Source: an uncultured Bacteroidota bacterium (GTDB taxonomy: Bacteria; Bacteroidota; Bacteroidia; Chitinophagales; Chitinophagaceae). Taken from it: a stretch of 6,070 nucleotides of DNA. Of the stretch, positions 1 to 5,936 are shown one piece after another. Position numbers and translations under genes: made by a program. The DNA lies in assembly GCA_903933995.1 (NCBI GenBank), contig CAIZMD010000772.1:1-6070 (forward strand), in the 5' to 3' direction. Position 1 is the first letter of the stretch. Every line of letters starts with the position of its first letter. Below the pieces are notes generated by a model. The model saw only the letters and a list, made by a program, of their open reading frames with translations, was not told the origin of the DNA and made no database searches.

Positions 1-1
1 A

Positions 2-808
2 GTAATGATTTTGTTGTCTTTTTGTTTGCTGAGCAATACAAATAAAAAAGTTCAAGGAAAATCTACCAAGCAGGAATGGATTTCATTATTCAATGGGAAA
101 GATCTTAAAGACTGGTTTGTTAAGATACAGCATCATGAAACCGGTGAAAACTTTGGGAACACATTTAGGGTAGAAGATGGGATCATTAAAGTGCGATACG
201 ACCAGTATGAATCATTCAATGAACAATTTGGACATCTTTATTTTAAACAACCATTTTCCTATTATCATTTATAATTTGAGTATCGTTTTTCAGGCGAATG
301 GAGAAAGGATGCACCTGGTTATACCCAACTAAATAGTGGTATCATGTATCATTCTCAGGATCCACGAACCATGCCTAAAGAGCAGGACTGGCCTATCTCC
401 ATTGAAATGCAGTTGTTGGCAGGTTTGCCAGATAATCAACCAAGACCAACTGGAAATATGTGCTCACCTGGAACGCATATTGTGTACAATGGTAAATTAG
501 ATACAAGGCATTGCATCAATTCAAGTTCAAAAACTTATCTGCCTTCTGATGGATGGATACAAGGAGAGTTAATTGTATTAGGAGATTCCATGATCACGCA
601 TATCATTAATGGAGATACCGTGTTACAATATTCCAAACCACAAATTGGCGGAGAGGTTGTGAATCGTTTTGACCCTGCACAAAAAATGGATGGCAAAATT
701 CTTGACCGAGGTTTTATCGCGTTACAAAGCGAAGGTCAGCCAATTGATTTCAGGAATATCATGCTTTTAAACCTTGAAAGTAGAAAGGGAAAAAAATCCA
801 AAAAATAA
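2..808 (+). pseudogene. DUF1080 / 3-keto-disaccharide hydrolase-like secreted protein, interrupted by an in-frame stop
   Basis: The reading frame runs to TAA at 806-808 but is broken by TAA at 272-274. Both halves are in the same frame, so this is a nonsense codon and not a frameshift. The first half has a hydrophobic start (MILLSFCLLS, ATG at 5), then the family opening WISLFNGKDLKDW, then FRVEDGIIKV and FGHLYFKQPFSYYHL. After the stop the family pattern resumes at once with FEYRFSGEW, then NSGIMYHSQ, WPISIEMQLL, and a late GFIALQSEGQPIDFRNI strand. This matches the DUF1080 (3-keto-disaccharide hydrolase) family, a concanavalin-like beta-sandwich usually exported and linked to sugar use. The total of about 267 codons is near full length. 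The leader lacks the usual positive n-region, so the true start probably lies left of the window. No lipobox is seen (Phe precedes the Cys). It could be a recent pseudogene, a sequencing error, or a readthrough case. Family call is confident; the state of the gene is uncertain. Confidence 0.8.
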
Positions 809-820
809 AAATATTTCAAC

Positions 821-1249
821 TTACAACTCCTTTTCCATCTCAAAATGGGGAATGGTCACTTCTTCAAATTCGGGACCAGATATGCTATAACCCAGTTTTT
901 CATAAAAACCAACAGCGGTTTTACGGGCGTGCATATTAATTTTTCTAAATCCCCGGTCTCTGGCAATGTTTTCAGCAAATGTCATCAAGACCCTGCCAAT
1001 TCCCTTTCCTTGCAGACCGGAAAGCACGGCCATTTGCCTCAATTTGACCGTTTTGGCGTCTTTTTTTGTTAAAATGCAGCAACCTTCTAGCTTACCATCG
1101 TCAAAAAAACCAATGAGCATATCATTTTTTTCTGCTTCCAAATCCTCTTTTGTAAAGGTTAGGCCAAGGGGTTTGCGCAGCATTTGAAAACGCAATTCCA
1201 CCATTTGTTGGTGTTGAATAGAGCCGTGGTCAATGATTTGTAAAGGCAT
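821..1249 (-). CDS. GNAT family N-acetyltransferase
   Basis: This 142-residue protein is a single GNAT domain, which transfers an acetyl group from acetyl-CoA to an amine; the substrate cannot be read from sequence. The acetyl-CoA binding motif is visible as VKLRQMAVLSGLQGKGIG (about residues 68-85), with the Q-x-x-G-x-G pyrophosphate loop at 80-85. It is followed by the helix LMTFAENIARDRG and by motif B, MHARKTAVGFYEKLGY (106-121), with a candidate general-acid Tyr at 117. The tail GPEFEEVTIPHFEMEKEL resembles that of ElaA-like small GNATs. The length is normal for a one-domain family member. It starts at ATG 1249-1247. A weak promoter-like TATCTTG lies on the minus strand at 1273-1267, but it misses one T of the Bacteroidota -7 consensus. 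The gene ends 12 nt from the convergent DUF1080 gene with no clear terminator between. It stands alone and is probably cytoplasmic. Confidence 0.88.
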   Translation of the reverse strand: MPLQIIDHGSIQHQQMVELRFQMLRKPLGLTFTKEDLEAEKNDMLIGFFDDGKLEGCCILTKKDAKTVKLRQMAVLSGLQGKGIGRVLMTFAENIARDRGFRKINMHARKTAVGFYEKLGYSISGPEFEEVTIPHFEMEKEL

Positions 1250-1312
1250 AAGCTAGAGTAAGGCTACAAGATAGCAAACCTTTTTTAGATGGAAAAACGT
1301 GAAAATCAGTGT

Positions 1313-1332
1313 GTACTAACAATTATTAGTAC
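1313..1332. repeat. Perfect interrupted palindrome upstream of acpP (possible operator)
   Basis: GTACTAA (1313-1319) and TTAGTAC (1326-1332) are exact inverted copies separated by a 6-nt spacer, CAATTA. The pair lies between the divergently transcribed GNAT gene and acpP, about 50 bp upstream of the acpP -7 element. The 13-bp centre-to-centre spacing of the half-sites would suit a dimeric transcription factor. No T-run follows on either strand, so a terminator is unlikely. The operator role is inference; a 7-bp inverted repeat in AT-rich DNA can also arise by chance. Confidence 0.4.
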
Positions 1333-1384
1333 TTAGTTGTGGAAACAAAAATGCATTAAAAGATGGCGGTTTTGCTAAAAAGTA

Positions 1385-1392
1385 TATTTTTG
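1385..1392 (+). promoter_or_regulatory. Candidate Bacteroidota -7 promoter element for acpP
   Basis: TATTTTTG matches the Bacteroidota sigma-A -7 consensus TAnnTTTG exactly and continues into GCGCC. It lies 23 nt before the acpP ATG, which predicts a short leader of about 15-20 nt, usual in this phylum. No clear -33 TTTG is seen at the expected distance; the TTTG at 1371-1374 is too close. The rest of 1250-1415 holds only the palindrome and no gene. Confidence 0.55.
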
Positions 1393-1415
1393 CGCCTGTA
1401 ACAAAAACTTTTACA

Positions 1416-1652
1416 ATGTCAGACATCGCAACAAGAGTAAAGAAAATCATAGTTGACAAGTTAGGCGTAGACGAAGCAGAGGTAACAAACGAGGCTTCTT
1501 TTACCAACGACCTGGGTGCCGATTCTTTGGATACCGTAGAGTTGATTATGGAATTCGAAAAGGAATTTAACATCTCTATCCCTGATGAGCAGGCTGAAAC
1601 CATCACAACTGTTGGACAAGCTGTAGCTTACCTGGAAGAGCACGCCAAGTAA
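1416..1652 (+). CDS. acpP: Acyl carrier protein
   Basis: This 78-residue acidic protein carries growing acyl chains as thioesters on a 4'-phosphopantetheine arm during fatty acid synthesis in the cytoplasm. The attachment site is the Ser of the classic DSL motif in NDLGADSLDTVELIMEFE, at residue 37 (TCT at 1524-1526). The four-helix pattern is recognisable: helix I IATRVKKIIVDKLGV, helix II starting at the DSL, and the helix III-IV segment ETITTVGQAVAYLEEHAK. Length and composition are those of a normal bacterial AcpP. The ATG at 1416 gives the expected MSDIATRVKK start, and an exact -7 element stands 23 nt upstream. fabF follows on the same strand after 87 nt that contain a long hairpin, so acpP may be made in excess over fabF. 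The Ser is presumably modified by an AcpS-type transferase encoded elsewhere. Confidence 0.97.
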   Translation: MSDIATRVKKIIVDKLGVDEAEVTNEASFTNDLGADSLDTVELIMEFEKEFNISIPDEQAETITTVGQAVAYLEEHAK

Positions 1653-1676
1653 GAAATCCCTTCACTAGGAATAATT

Positions 1677-1717
1677 TAATCCGCTTTTCTATGGCTTTTG
1701 CCATGAAAGGCGGATTA
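1677..1717 (+). promoter_or_regulatory. Long stem-loop between acpP and fabF (attenuator or mRNA-processing hairpin)
   Basis: The arm at 1677-1695 pairs with 1700-1717. The outer stem is TAATCCGCTTTTC against GAAAGGCGGATTA with a single T-G wobble (1685/1709). After a one-base bulge (T1690), the inner stem is ATGGC/GCCAT, closed by a TTTT loop. This gives 18 pairs in 41 nt. No U-run follows (next bases TCACTTC), so it is not a textbook intrinsic terminator. It begins 24 nt after the acpP stop and ends 22 nt before the fabF ATG. Likely roles are partial termination, protection of the acpP mRNA 3' end, or a processing site; a U-less terminator is possible. The role is inferred; the pairing is directly visible. 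Confidence 0.7.
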
Positions 1718-1739
1718 TCACTTCAAATAGGCTTTGGAT

Positions 1740-2993
1740 ATGCAATTGAAAAGAGTAGTAGTAACCGGAATTGGTGCGCTAACCCCCATTGGAAACAATC
1801 TGGAGGAATATTGGACAAATCTTCTGAACGGTGTTTCAGGGGCCGATGCTATCACTTTGTTTGATGCCAGCAAATTCAAAACAAGATTTGCCTGTGAAGT
1901 GAAAGGTTTTGATCCTACCAATTTTATGGATAGGAAAGAAGCTAGAAAATTAGACCGCTTTGCACAACTGGCCTTGGTTGCCAGTGATATGGCCGTTGTA
2001 GACGCCGGTATCAGCAAAGAAAATGTAGACGTGGATAGGGTTGGTGTCATTTTTGCCAGTGGTATTGGTGGACTTAGAACCTTCCAAGAAGAAGTAACCA
2101 ATTTTGCCCAGGGCGATGGTACTCCTAGATTTAATCCCTTCTTTATTCCAAAAATGATTTTGGATATTGCTGCGGGTCAGATCTCTATGCGCCACGGATT
2201 CCGTGGACCAAACTTTGCCGTAGTAAGTGCTTGTGCTTCCTCAACCAATGGAATTATTGCCGCATGCGATAATATCCGTTTGGGCAAGGCCGATATTATC
2301 ATTAGTGGTGGATCTGAAGCCGTGATCAGCGAAGCTGGTGTGGGTGGATTCAACGCCATGAAAGCCATGAGTGAACGCAATGATGATCCCAAAACCGCTA
2401 GCCGCCCTTATGACAAAGACCGTGATGGTTTTGTAATGGGAGAAGCTGCTGGTGTATTGGTATTAGAAGAATATGAGCACGCTATTAAACGCGGTGCCAA
2501 AATCTATTGTGAAATTGCAGGAGGCGGTGCTACTGCCGATGCGTATCACTTAACTGCCCCCCATCCTGAAGGACTGGGTGCGCGCAATGTAATGATTGCT
2601 GCCCTCAAAGACGCGGGTATGCAACCAGAAGAAATTGACTACATTAACACACACGGAACTTCTACACCTTTGGGTGATGGAGCTGAAGCAAAAGCCATTA
2701 CAGAAGTATTTGGTGAACATGCTTATAGCTTAAATATCAGTGCCACCAAGTCTATGACTGGTCACTGTTTAGGAGCCGCTGGAGTAATAGAATCTATTGC
2801 CTGTATCCAGAGTGTGATTTATGATATTGTTCCGCCTACCATCAATCACTTTACAGCTGATCCAACACTGGATCCAAGACTGAATTTTACGTTCAACCAA
2901 CCACAGAAACGCGTTGTTAATGCAGCACTGAGTAATACCTTTGGTTTTGGTGGACACAACGCCTGTGTGATTGTTAAAAAATACGTAGCTTAG
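1740..2993 (+). CDS. fabF: Beta-ketoacyl-ACP synthase II
   Basis: FabF condenses malonyl-ACP with acyl-ACP, extending the chain by two carbons with loss of CO2; its carrier, AcpP, is encoded just upstream. The 417-residue product has the thiolase fold and the full Cys-His-His triad: C165 in VVSACASSTNG, H305 in NTHGTSTPLGD and H342 in SMTGHCLGAAG, with the conserved Lys at 337 (SATKSMTGH). The N-terminus RVVVTGIGALTPIG and the C-terminal NTFGFGGHNA loop are family hallmarks; F401 corresponds to the gating Phe. Length matches the usual 410-420. I chose ATG 1740 over the in-frame TTG at 1734 because it gives the family start MQLKRVVVTG. Shine-Dalgarno is weak. The gene is probably cotranscribed from the acpP promoter through the hairpin; no convincing promoter lies in the 22 nt after it. 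Confidence 0.96.
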   Translation: MQLKRVVVTGIGALTPIGNNLEEYWTNLLNGVSGADAITLFDASKFKTRFACEVKGFDPTNFMDRKEARKLDRFAQLALVASDMAVVDAGISKENVDVDRVGVIFASGIGGLRTFQEEVTNFAQGDGTPRFNPFFIPKMILDIAAGQISMRHGFRGPNFAVVSACASSTNGIIAACDNIRLGKADIIISGGSEAVISEAGVGGFNAMKAMSERNDDPKTASRPYDKDRDGFVMGEAAGVLVLEEYEHAIKRGAKIYCEIAGGGATADAYHLTAPHPEGLGARNVMIAALKDAGMQPEEIDYINTHGTSTPLGDGAEAKAITEVFGEHAYSLNISATKSMTGHCLGAAGVIESIACIQSVIYDIVPPTINHFTADPTLDPRLNFTFNQPQKRVVNAALSNTFGFGGHNACVIVKKYVA

Positions 2994-2997
2994 GTTC

Positions 2998-3705
2998 GTG
3001 CAATTCTTCAAACAACTACTCAAAAAGTCACCAGAAGCTTCTTTTGAAAATCAGTTGAAAAATGTGCTGGGTATCAAGCCCGGTAATGCTTTGCTGTACA
3101 GAACTGCGCTCTCTCACAGATCCGTTAAAGAAACGGCAGATGAAAACAATGAACGCTTAGAATATTTAGGCGATGCTGTTTTAAGTGCTATTGTTGCTGA
3201 TTATCTTTTTAAACGCTATCCCTACAAGGGAGAAGGCTTTTTAACAGAGATGCGCAGCAAGATGGTGAACCGTCAGCAGCTCAATGATATTGCCCTGAAA
3301 ATGGGACTCAAAAAACTCACTTTTTATAATAAGTTTGACAATTCCCTCAAGGGTAGTCAGATTTTTGGAAATACACTGGAAGCCTTGGTAGGAGCCGTCT
3401 ATTTAGACAAGGGCTATGCCAAAACCAGTAATTGGGTACTCAAGCAAATTGTGATCCCGCACATGTTTGTAGATGATCTTGAACTTATAGACATCAACCT
3501 CAAGAACAAATTGATTGGATGGGCCAACAAAAATGGCAAGGTCCTGAATTTTGAGTTGGCCCATGAAAAAATGGAAGGTAGCCGCAGGCTTTTTACCATC
3601 AATGCCGTTTTAGATGGAGAGATTCTTTCTCAAGGCAAGGGTTATAACAAAAAAGACGCCAGCCAAGTAGCCGCACAAGTGGCAGTAGAAAAGCTAGGAC
3701 TCTAA
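2998..3705 (+). CDS. rnc: Ribonuclease III
   Basis: RNase III cleaves double-stranded RNA in rRNA maturation and mRNA turnover. The 235-residue protein has the nuclease domain (about 20-160) and a C-terminal double-stranded RNA-binding domain (about 167-235, NLKNKLIGWANKNG to QVAAQVAVEKLGL). The signature NERLEYLGDAVL is at 51-62, giving acidic residues E52, E55 and D59. The next expected acidic residue is E79 (GEGFLTEMR), and E128 lies in IFGNTLEALVGAVYLD. The position matching E. coli D114 is Asn (N125); the key E117 equivalent is kept. The start is GTG at 2998: an in-frame TAG at 2986-2988 excludes anything earlier, and the first ATG (at residue 85) would destroy the domain. The GTG begins 4 nt after the fabF stop, which suggests translational coupling. 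An acpP-fabF-rnc order is seen in many bacteria. Confidence 0.95.
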   Translation: MQFFKQLLKKSPEASFENQLKNVLGIKPGNALLYRTALSHRSVKETADENNERLEYLGDAVLSAIVADYLFKRYPYKGEGFLTEMRSKMVNRQQLNDIALKMGLKKLTFYNKFDNSLKGSQIFGNTLEALVGAVYLDKGYAKTSNWVLKQIVIPHMFVDDLELIDINLKNKLIGWANKNGKVLNFELAHEKMEGSRRLFTINAVLDGEILSQGKGYNKKDASQVAAQVAVEKLGL

Positions 3706-4106
3706 GCTTCTATTTCCTGACACAATTCTATCAAAACCCCGTTGGTTGTTTTTGGATGCAAGAAACAAACCCATTTATTATCGGCCCCGCGCTTGGGTTC
3801 TGTTTGCAATAATTGAAAACCTGCTGCCGCCAAACGAGCCATTTCAGCCCTAATATCGCTTACAGCAAAAGCTAGGTGATGAATGCCTTCTCCCTTTTTT
3901 TCAAGGTATTTCTCTATCACACCACCGGGTGCGGTATTGCCCAAAAGCTCAATTTTACTCTCGCCTTTTTGAAAAAATGCCGTTGCAACCTGTTCAGATT
4001 CAACTATTTCTGTTTTGTAACAGGGGGTGTTCAAGAGGGTTTCAAACAAGGGAATGGATTGTTCCAAATCTTTCACGGCTATGCCAATATGTTCTAGTTT
4101 AATCAT
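3702..4106 (-). CDS. mce: Methylmalonyl-CoA epimerase
   Basis: This enzyme interconverts the (R) and (S) forms of methylmalonyl-CoA, linking propionyl-CoA and succinyl-CoA metabolism together with methylmalonyl-CoA mutase. The 134-residue product is a two-module glyoxalase/VOC-fold protein. Expected metal ligands are visible: H6 (EHIGIAVKDLE), E53 (SKIELLG), H77 (GIHHLAFAV) and E127 (GVLIELCQ). The family segment KWVCFLHPKTTNGVLIELCQE is close to the C-terminus. I chose ATG 4106-4104, which gives the standard start MIKLEHIGIAV. An in-frame ATG at 4154 would add 16 residues (MHVFPQFVKQPYYKSI) that look unlike the family. However, a candidate -7 element at 4179-4172 would fit either start. The gene is convergent with rnc, and the two stop codons overlap. 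No mutase gene is in the window. Confidence 0.92.
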   Translation of the reverse strand: MIKLEHIGIAVKDLEQSIPLFETLLNTPCYKTEIVESEQVATAFFQKGESKIELLGNTAPGGVIEKYLEKKGEGIHHLAFAVSDIRAEMARLAAAGFQLLQTEPKRGADNKWVCFLHPKTTNGVLIELCQEIEA

Positions 4107-4171
4107 GATACTCTTATAATATGGTTGCTTTACGAATTGAGGAAAAACGTGCATGACAGGCTTTACCGCTT

Positions 4172-4179
4172 CAAATTTA
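4172..4179 (-). promoter_or_regulatory. Candidate -7 promoter element for mce
   Basis: On the minus strand this reads TAAATTTG, an exact fit to TAnnTTTG. It is 65 nt upstream of the preferred mce start, giving a leader of about 60 nt, or about 12 nt if the 4154 start is used. No -33 TTTG is seen. The motif is short and AT-rich, so a chance match is possible. Confidence 0.35.
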
Positions 4180-4194
4180 TAGAACCTATTGGCA

Positions 4195-4202
4195 TACTTT
4201 TG
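4195..4202 (+). promoter_or_regulatory. Candidate -7 promoter element for the isc operon
   Basis: TACTTTTG fits TAnnTTTG exactly and continues GCGTT, close to the acpP element (TATTTTTGCGCC). It lies 30 nt before the iscS ATG, implying a leader of about 25 nt. No clear -33 TTTG is present. It is only 15 bp from the opposing mce element, so the two promoters may interfere. No iscR gene or obvious IscR-type palindrome is visible in this intergenic region. Confidence 0.5.
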
Positions 4203-4232
4203 CGTTATTACCTAGAATAAACCATTTTGACT

Positions 4233-5450
4233 ATGCTGAAGTTACCCATATATCTAGACAATAACGCCACAACACCTATGGATCCAAGGGTATTGGAAAC
4301 CATGTTACCCTATTTTACCGAGCATTTTGGTAATGCTGCTAGCCGTAACCACCCTTTTGGATGGGAAGCGGAAGAAGCTGTTGACTATGCTCGTGAGCAA
4401 GTAGCCAAATTAATTGGCGCTGATCCTAAAGAAATTATTTTCACTTCTGGTGCAACTGAAGGAGACAACTTGGGTATCAAGGGTGTCTATGAAATGTATG
4501 CCAGCAAGGGAAATCATATTATCACTTGCACAACTGAACATAAAGCGGTTCTTGATACCTGCAAACATATTGAGCGCAGTGGTGGAGAAGTAACCTACCT
4601 AGAAGTAGGAGCAGATGGTTTGGTTAATCTGGCTGAATTAGAGGCAGCTGTTAAGCCAACTACTATTCTCATTGCCATCATGTATGCTAATAACGAGATT
4701 GGAGTGATCCAACCCGTAAAAGAAATCAGCGCCATTGCTAAAAAGCACGGTGTGTTGTTTTTCTCAGATGCAGTTCAAGCAGTAGGTAAAGTACCTGTTG
4801 ATGTAAACAAAGACGGTATTGATATCATGGCATTTACTGGTCATAAAATGTACGGTCCAAAAGGAATTGGTGCATTGTATGTACGCAGAAAAAATCCACG
4901 TGTTAAAGTTACTGCCCAAATGGACGGTGGCGGACACGAGCGCGGTATGCGTAGTGGTACTTTGAACGTACCAGGTATTGTTGGATTTGGTAAAGCTTGT
5001 GAATTGGCCAGACTAGAAATGGGAGCCGATGCAGAACGCTTGAGCATATTGCGTGACAAATTGGAAAATGCTTTGATGCAATTAGAAGAAGCTTATGTGA
5101 ATGGTAGCCGCGAACACCGTTTACCACATGTATCTAATATTTCTTTCAAATATGTAGAAGGTGAAGGTTTGTTGATGGGCTTTAACAAGAATATTGCTCT
5201 GTCTTCTGGATCTGCTTGTACTTCTGCTTCTTTGGAACCTAGTTATGTATTAAAAGCGTTGGGCTTGGGCGATGATCTAGCACATAGTTCCCTGCGTTTT
5301 GGACTAGGAAGGTTTACCACAGAAGAGCAAATTGATTATACCATTAAAGCCATCAGTGAAACTGTTTTAAAGCTGCGCGATATGAGCCCGCTTTGGGAAA
5401 TGTTCAAAGAAGGTGTTGATATGGATAAAATTGAATGGGCACATCATTAA
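4233..5450 (+). CDS. iscS: Cysteine desulfurase, IscS type
   Basis: IscS is a PLP enzyme that removes sulfur from L-cysteine, leaving alanine, and passes it as a persulfide to IscU and other acceptors. The 405-residue length fits IscS (about 404). Visible features are the N-terminal YLDNNATTPMDPRV, TSGATEGDNL (71-80), the PLP-stacking His in TTEHKAVLDTC (H103), SDAVQAVGKVPVD, the PLP Schiff-base Lys in FTGHKMYGPKG (K205), RSGTLNVPGIVGFG, and the persulfide Cys in LSSGSACTSASLEPSYVL (C329). The C-terminus PLWEMFKEGVDMDKIEWAHH closely resembles the E. coli and mitochondrial tail that contacts IscU. This marks group I IscS rather than SufS or NifS. I chose ATG 4233 over in-frame TTG 4227 because it gives the usual short lead to YLDNNATT. 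iscU follows after 34 nt. Confidence 0.96.
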   Translation: MLKLPIYLDNNATTPMDPRVLETMLPYFTEHFGNAASRNHPFGWEAEEAVDYAREQVAKLIGADPKEIIFTSGATEGDNLGIKGVYEMYASKGNHIITCTTEHKAVLDTCKHIERSGGEVTYLEVGADGLVNLAELEAAVKPTTILIAIMYANNEIGVIQPVKEISAIAKKHGVLFFSDAVQAVGKVPVDVNKDGIDIMAFTGHKMYGPKGIGALYVRRKNPRVKVTAQMDGGGHERGMRSGTLNVPGIVGFGKACELARLEMGADAERLSILRDKLENALMQLEEAYVNGSREHRLPHVSNISFKYVEGEGLLMGFNKNIALSSGSACTSASLEPSYVLKALGLGDDLAHSSLRFGLGRFTTEEQIDYTIKAISETVLKLRDMSPLWEMFKEGVDMDKIEWAHH

Positions 5451-5484
5451 TATTTTAAATCACTCCCACATAAATTAAATTACC

Positions 5485-5901
5485 ATGGCATATTCAGAAA
5501 AAGTTATCGACCATTATAGCAATCCAAAGAACGTTGGTACTTTGGACAAGGCAAAAAAGAATGTAGGTACCGGTTTAGTAGGTGCTCCAGAATGCGGCGA
5601 CGTTATGCGTTTGCAAATTGAAGTAGACGATGCTACCGGTGTGATCACAGACGCCAAATTCAAAACCTTTGGTTGTGGTTCTGCTATTGCTTCTTCTTCT
5701 CTGGCAACAGAGTGGTTAAAAGGCAAGACCGTAGACCAAGCAGTGGCTATTGACAATATGGACTTGGTAGAAGAATTAAATCTTCCTCCAGTGAAAATTC
5801 ACTGTTCTGTATTGGCAGAAGACGCTATCAAAGCGGCCATCAATGACTACCGCACCAAGAATGGTTTGGAGCAATTGGTGTTTGAAGAAAGGATTCATTA
5901 A
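5485..5901 (+). CDS. iscU: Iron-sulfur cluster assembly scaffold IscU
   Basis: IscU is the scaffold on which [2Fe-2S] clusters are built from IscS sulfur and iron. The 138-residue product has the three cluster cysteines C37 (GAPECGDVMRLQI), C64 (FGCGSAIASSS) and C107 (IHCSVLAEDAI), plus D39 and H106. The LPPVK motif at 100-104 is the HscA/Hsp70-type chaperone recognition site, so an HscA/HscB pair is expected elsewhere in the genome. Start MAYSEKVIDHYSNPKNVG is the standard IscU N-terminus, and ATG 5485 is clear. Length is slightly above the 128 of E. coli, mainly from the C-terminal tail after DYRTKNG. It is not SufU: LPPVK and H106 are present and the SufU insertion is absent. It is cotranscribed with iscS and followed after 35 nt by an A-type carrier gene. 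Confidence 0.96.
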   Translation: MAYSEKVIDHYSNPKNVGTLDKAKKNVGTGLVGAPECGDVMRLQIEVDDATGVITDAKFKTFGCGSAIASSSLATEWLKGKTVDQAVAIDNMDLVEELNLPPVKIHCSVLAEDAIKAAINDYRTKNGLEQLVFEERIH

Positions 5902-5905
5902 TCAC

Positions 5906-5925
5906 TGACGGTAAAAGAACCGTCA
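5906..5925 (+). promoter_or_regulatory. Small hairpin between iscU and the iscA-like gene
   Basis: TGACGGT (5906-5912) and ACCGTCA (5919-5925) are perfect inverted copies around a 6-nt loop, AAAAGA. It starts 4 nt after the iscU stop and ends 11 nt before the next ATG. No U-run follows (AAAGATTTG), so it is not a standard terminator. It could shape mRNA stability or lower translation of the downstream gene by crowding the ribosome site; this is inference. Confidence 0.5.
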
Positions 5926-5936
5926 AAAGATTTGTT

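Noticed and set aside
806..820. AT-rich gap between the DUF1080 and GNAT stops as a bidirectional terminator
   Set aside because: Only a tiny AAATATTT palindrome is present; no GC-containing stem.
845..1187. Plus-strand open frames (845-1072, 966-1187) opposite the GNAT gene
   Set aside because: They are antisense shadows: no recognisable family and low-complexity composition, while the minus strand encodes a clear GNAT domain.
1280..1287. T-rich run that could be a terminator
   Set aside because: No stem precedes it, and no plus-strand gene ends there.
1728..1736. Possible fabF promoter TAGGCTTTG
   Set aside because: It has three bases instead of two between TA and TTTG and lies only 4 nt before the ATG, too close for a promoter of this gene.
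1734..1739. TTG start for fabF two codons upstream
   Set aside because: The ATG at 1740 gives the family N-terminus; two extra residues from a rarer codon are not needed.
1718..2392. Minus-strand open frames across fabF
   Set aside because: Shadows of a strongly conserved coding region; Ser/Thr-rich translations with no domain.
4107..4154. Longer mce start at ATG 4154
   Set aside because: The added 16 residues do not resemble the family, whose members begin right before the EHIGIAV strand; kept only as a weak alternative.
4227..4232. TTG start for iscS two codons upstream
   Set aside because: The ATG at 4233 is in frame and gives the standard IscS start.
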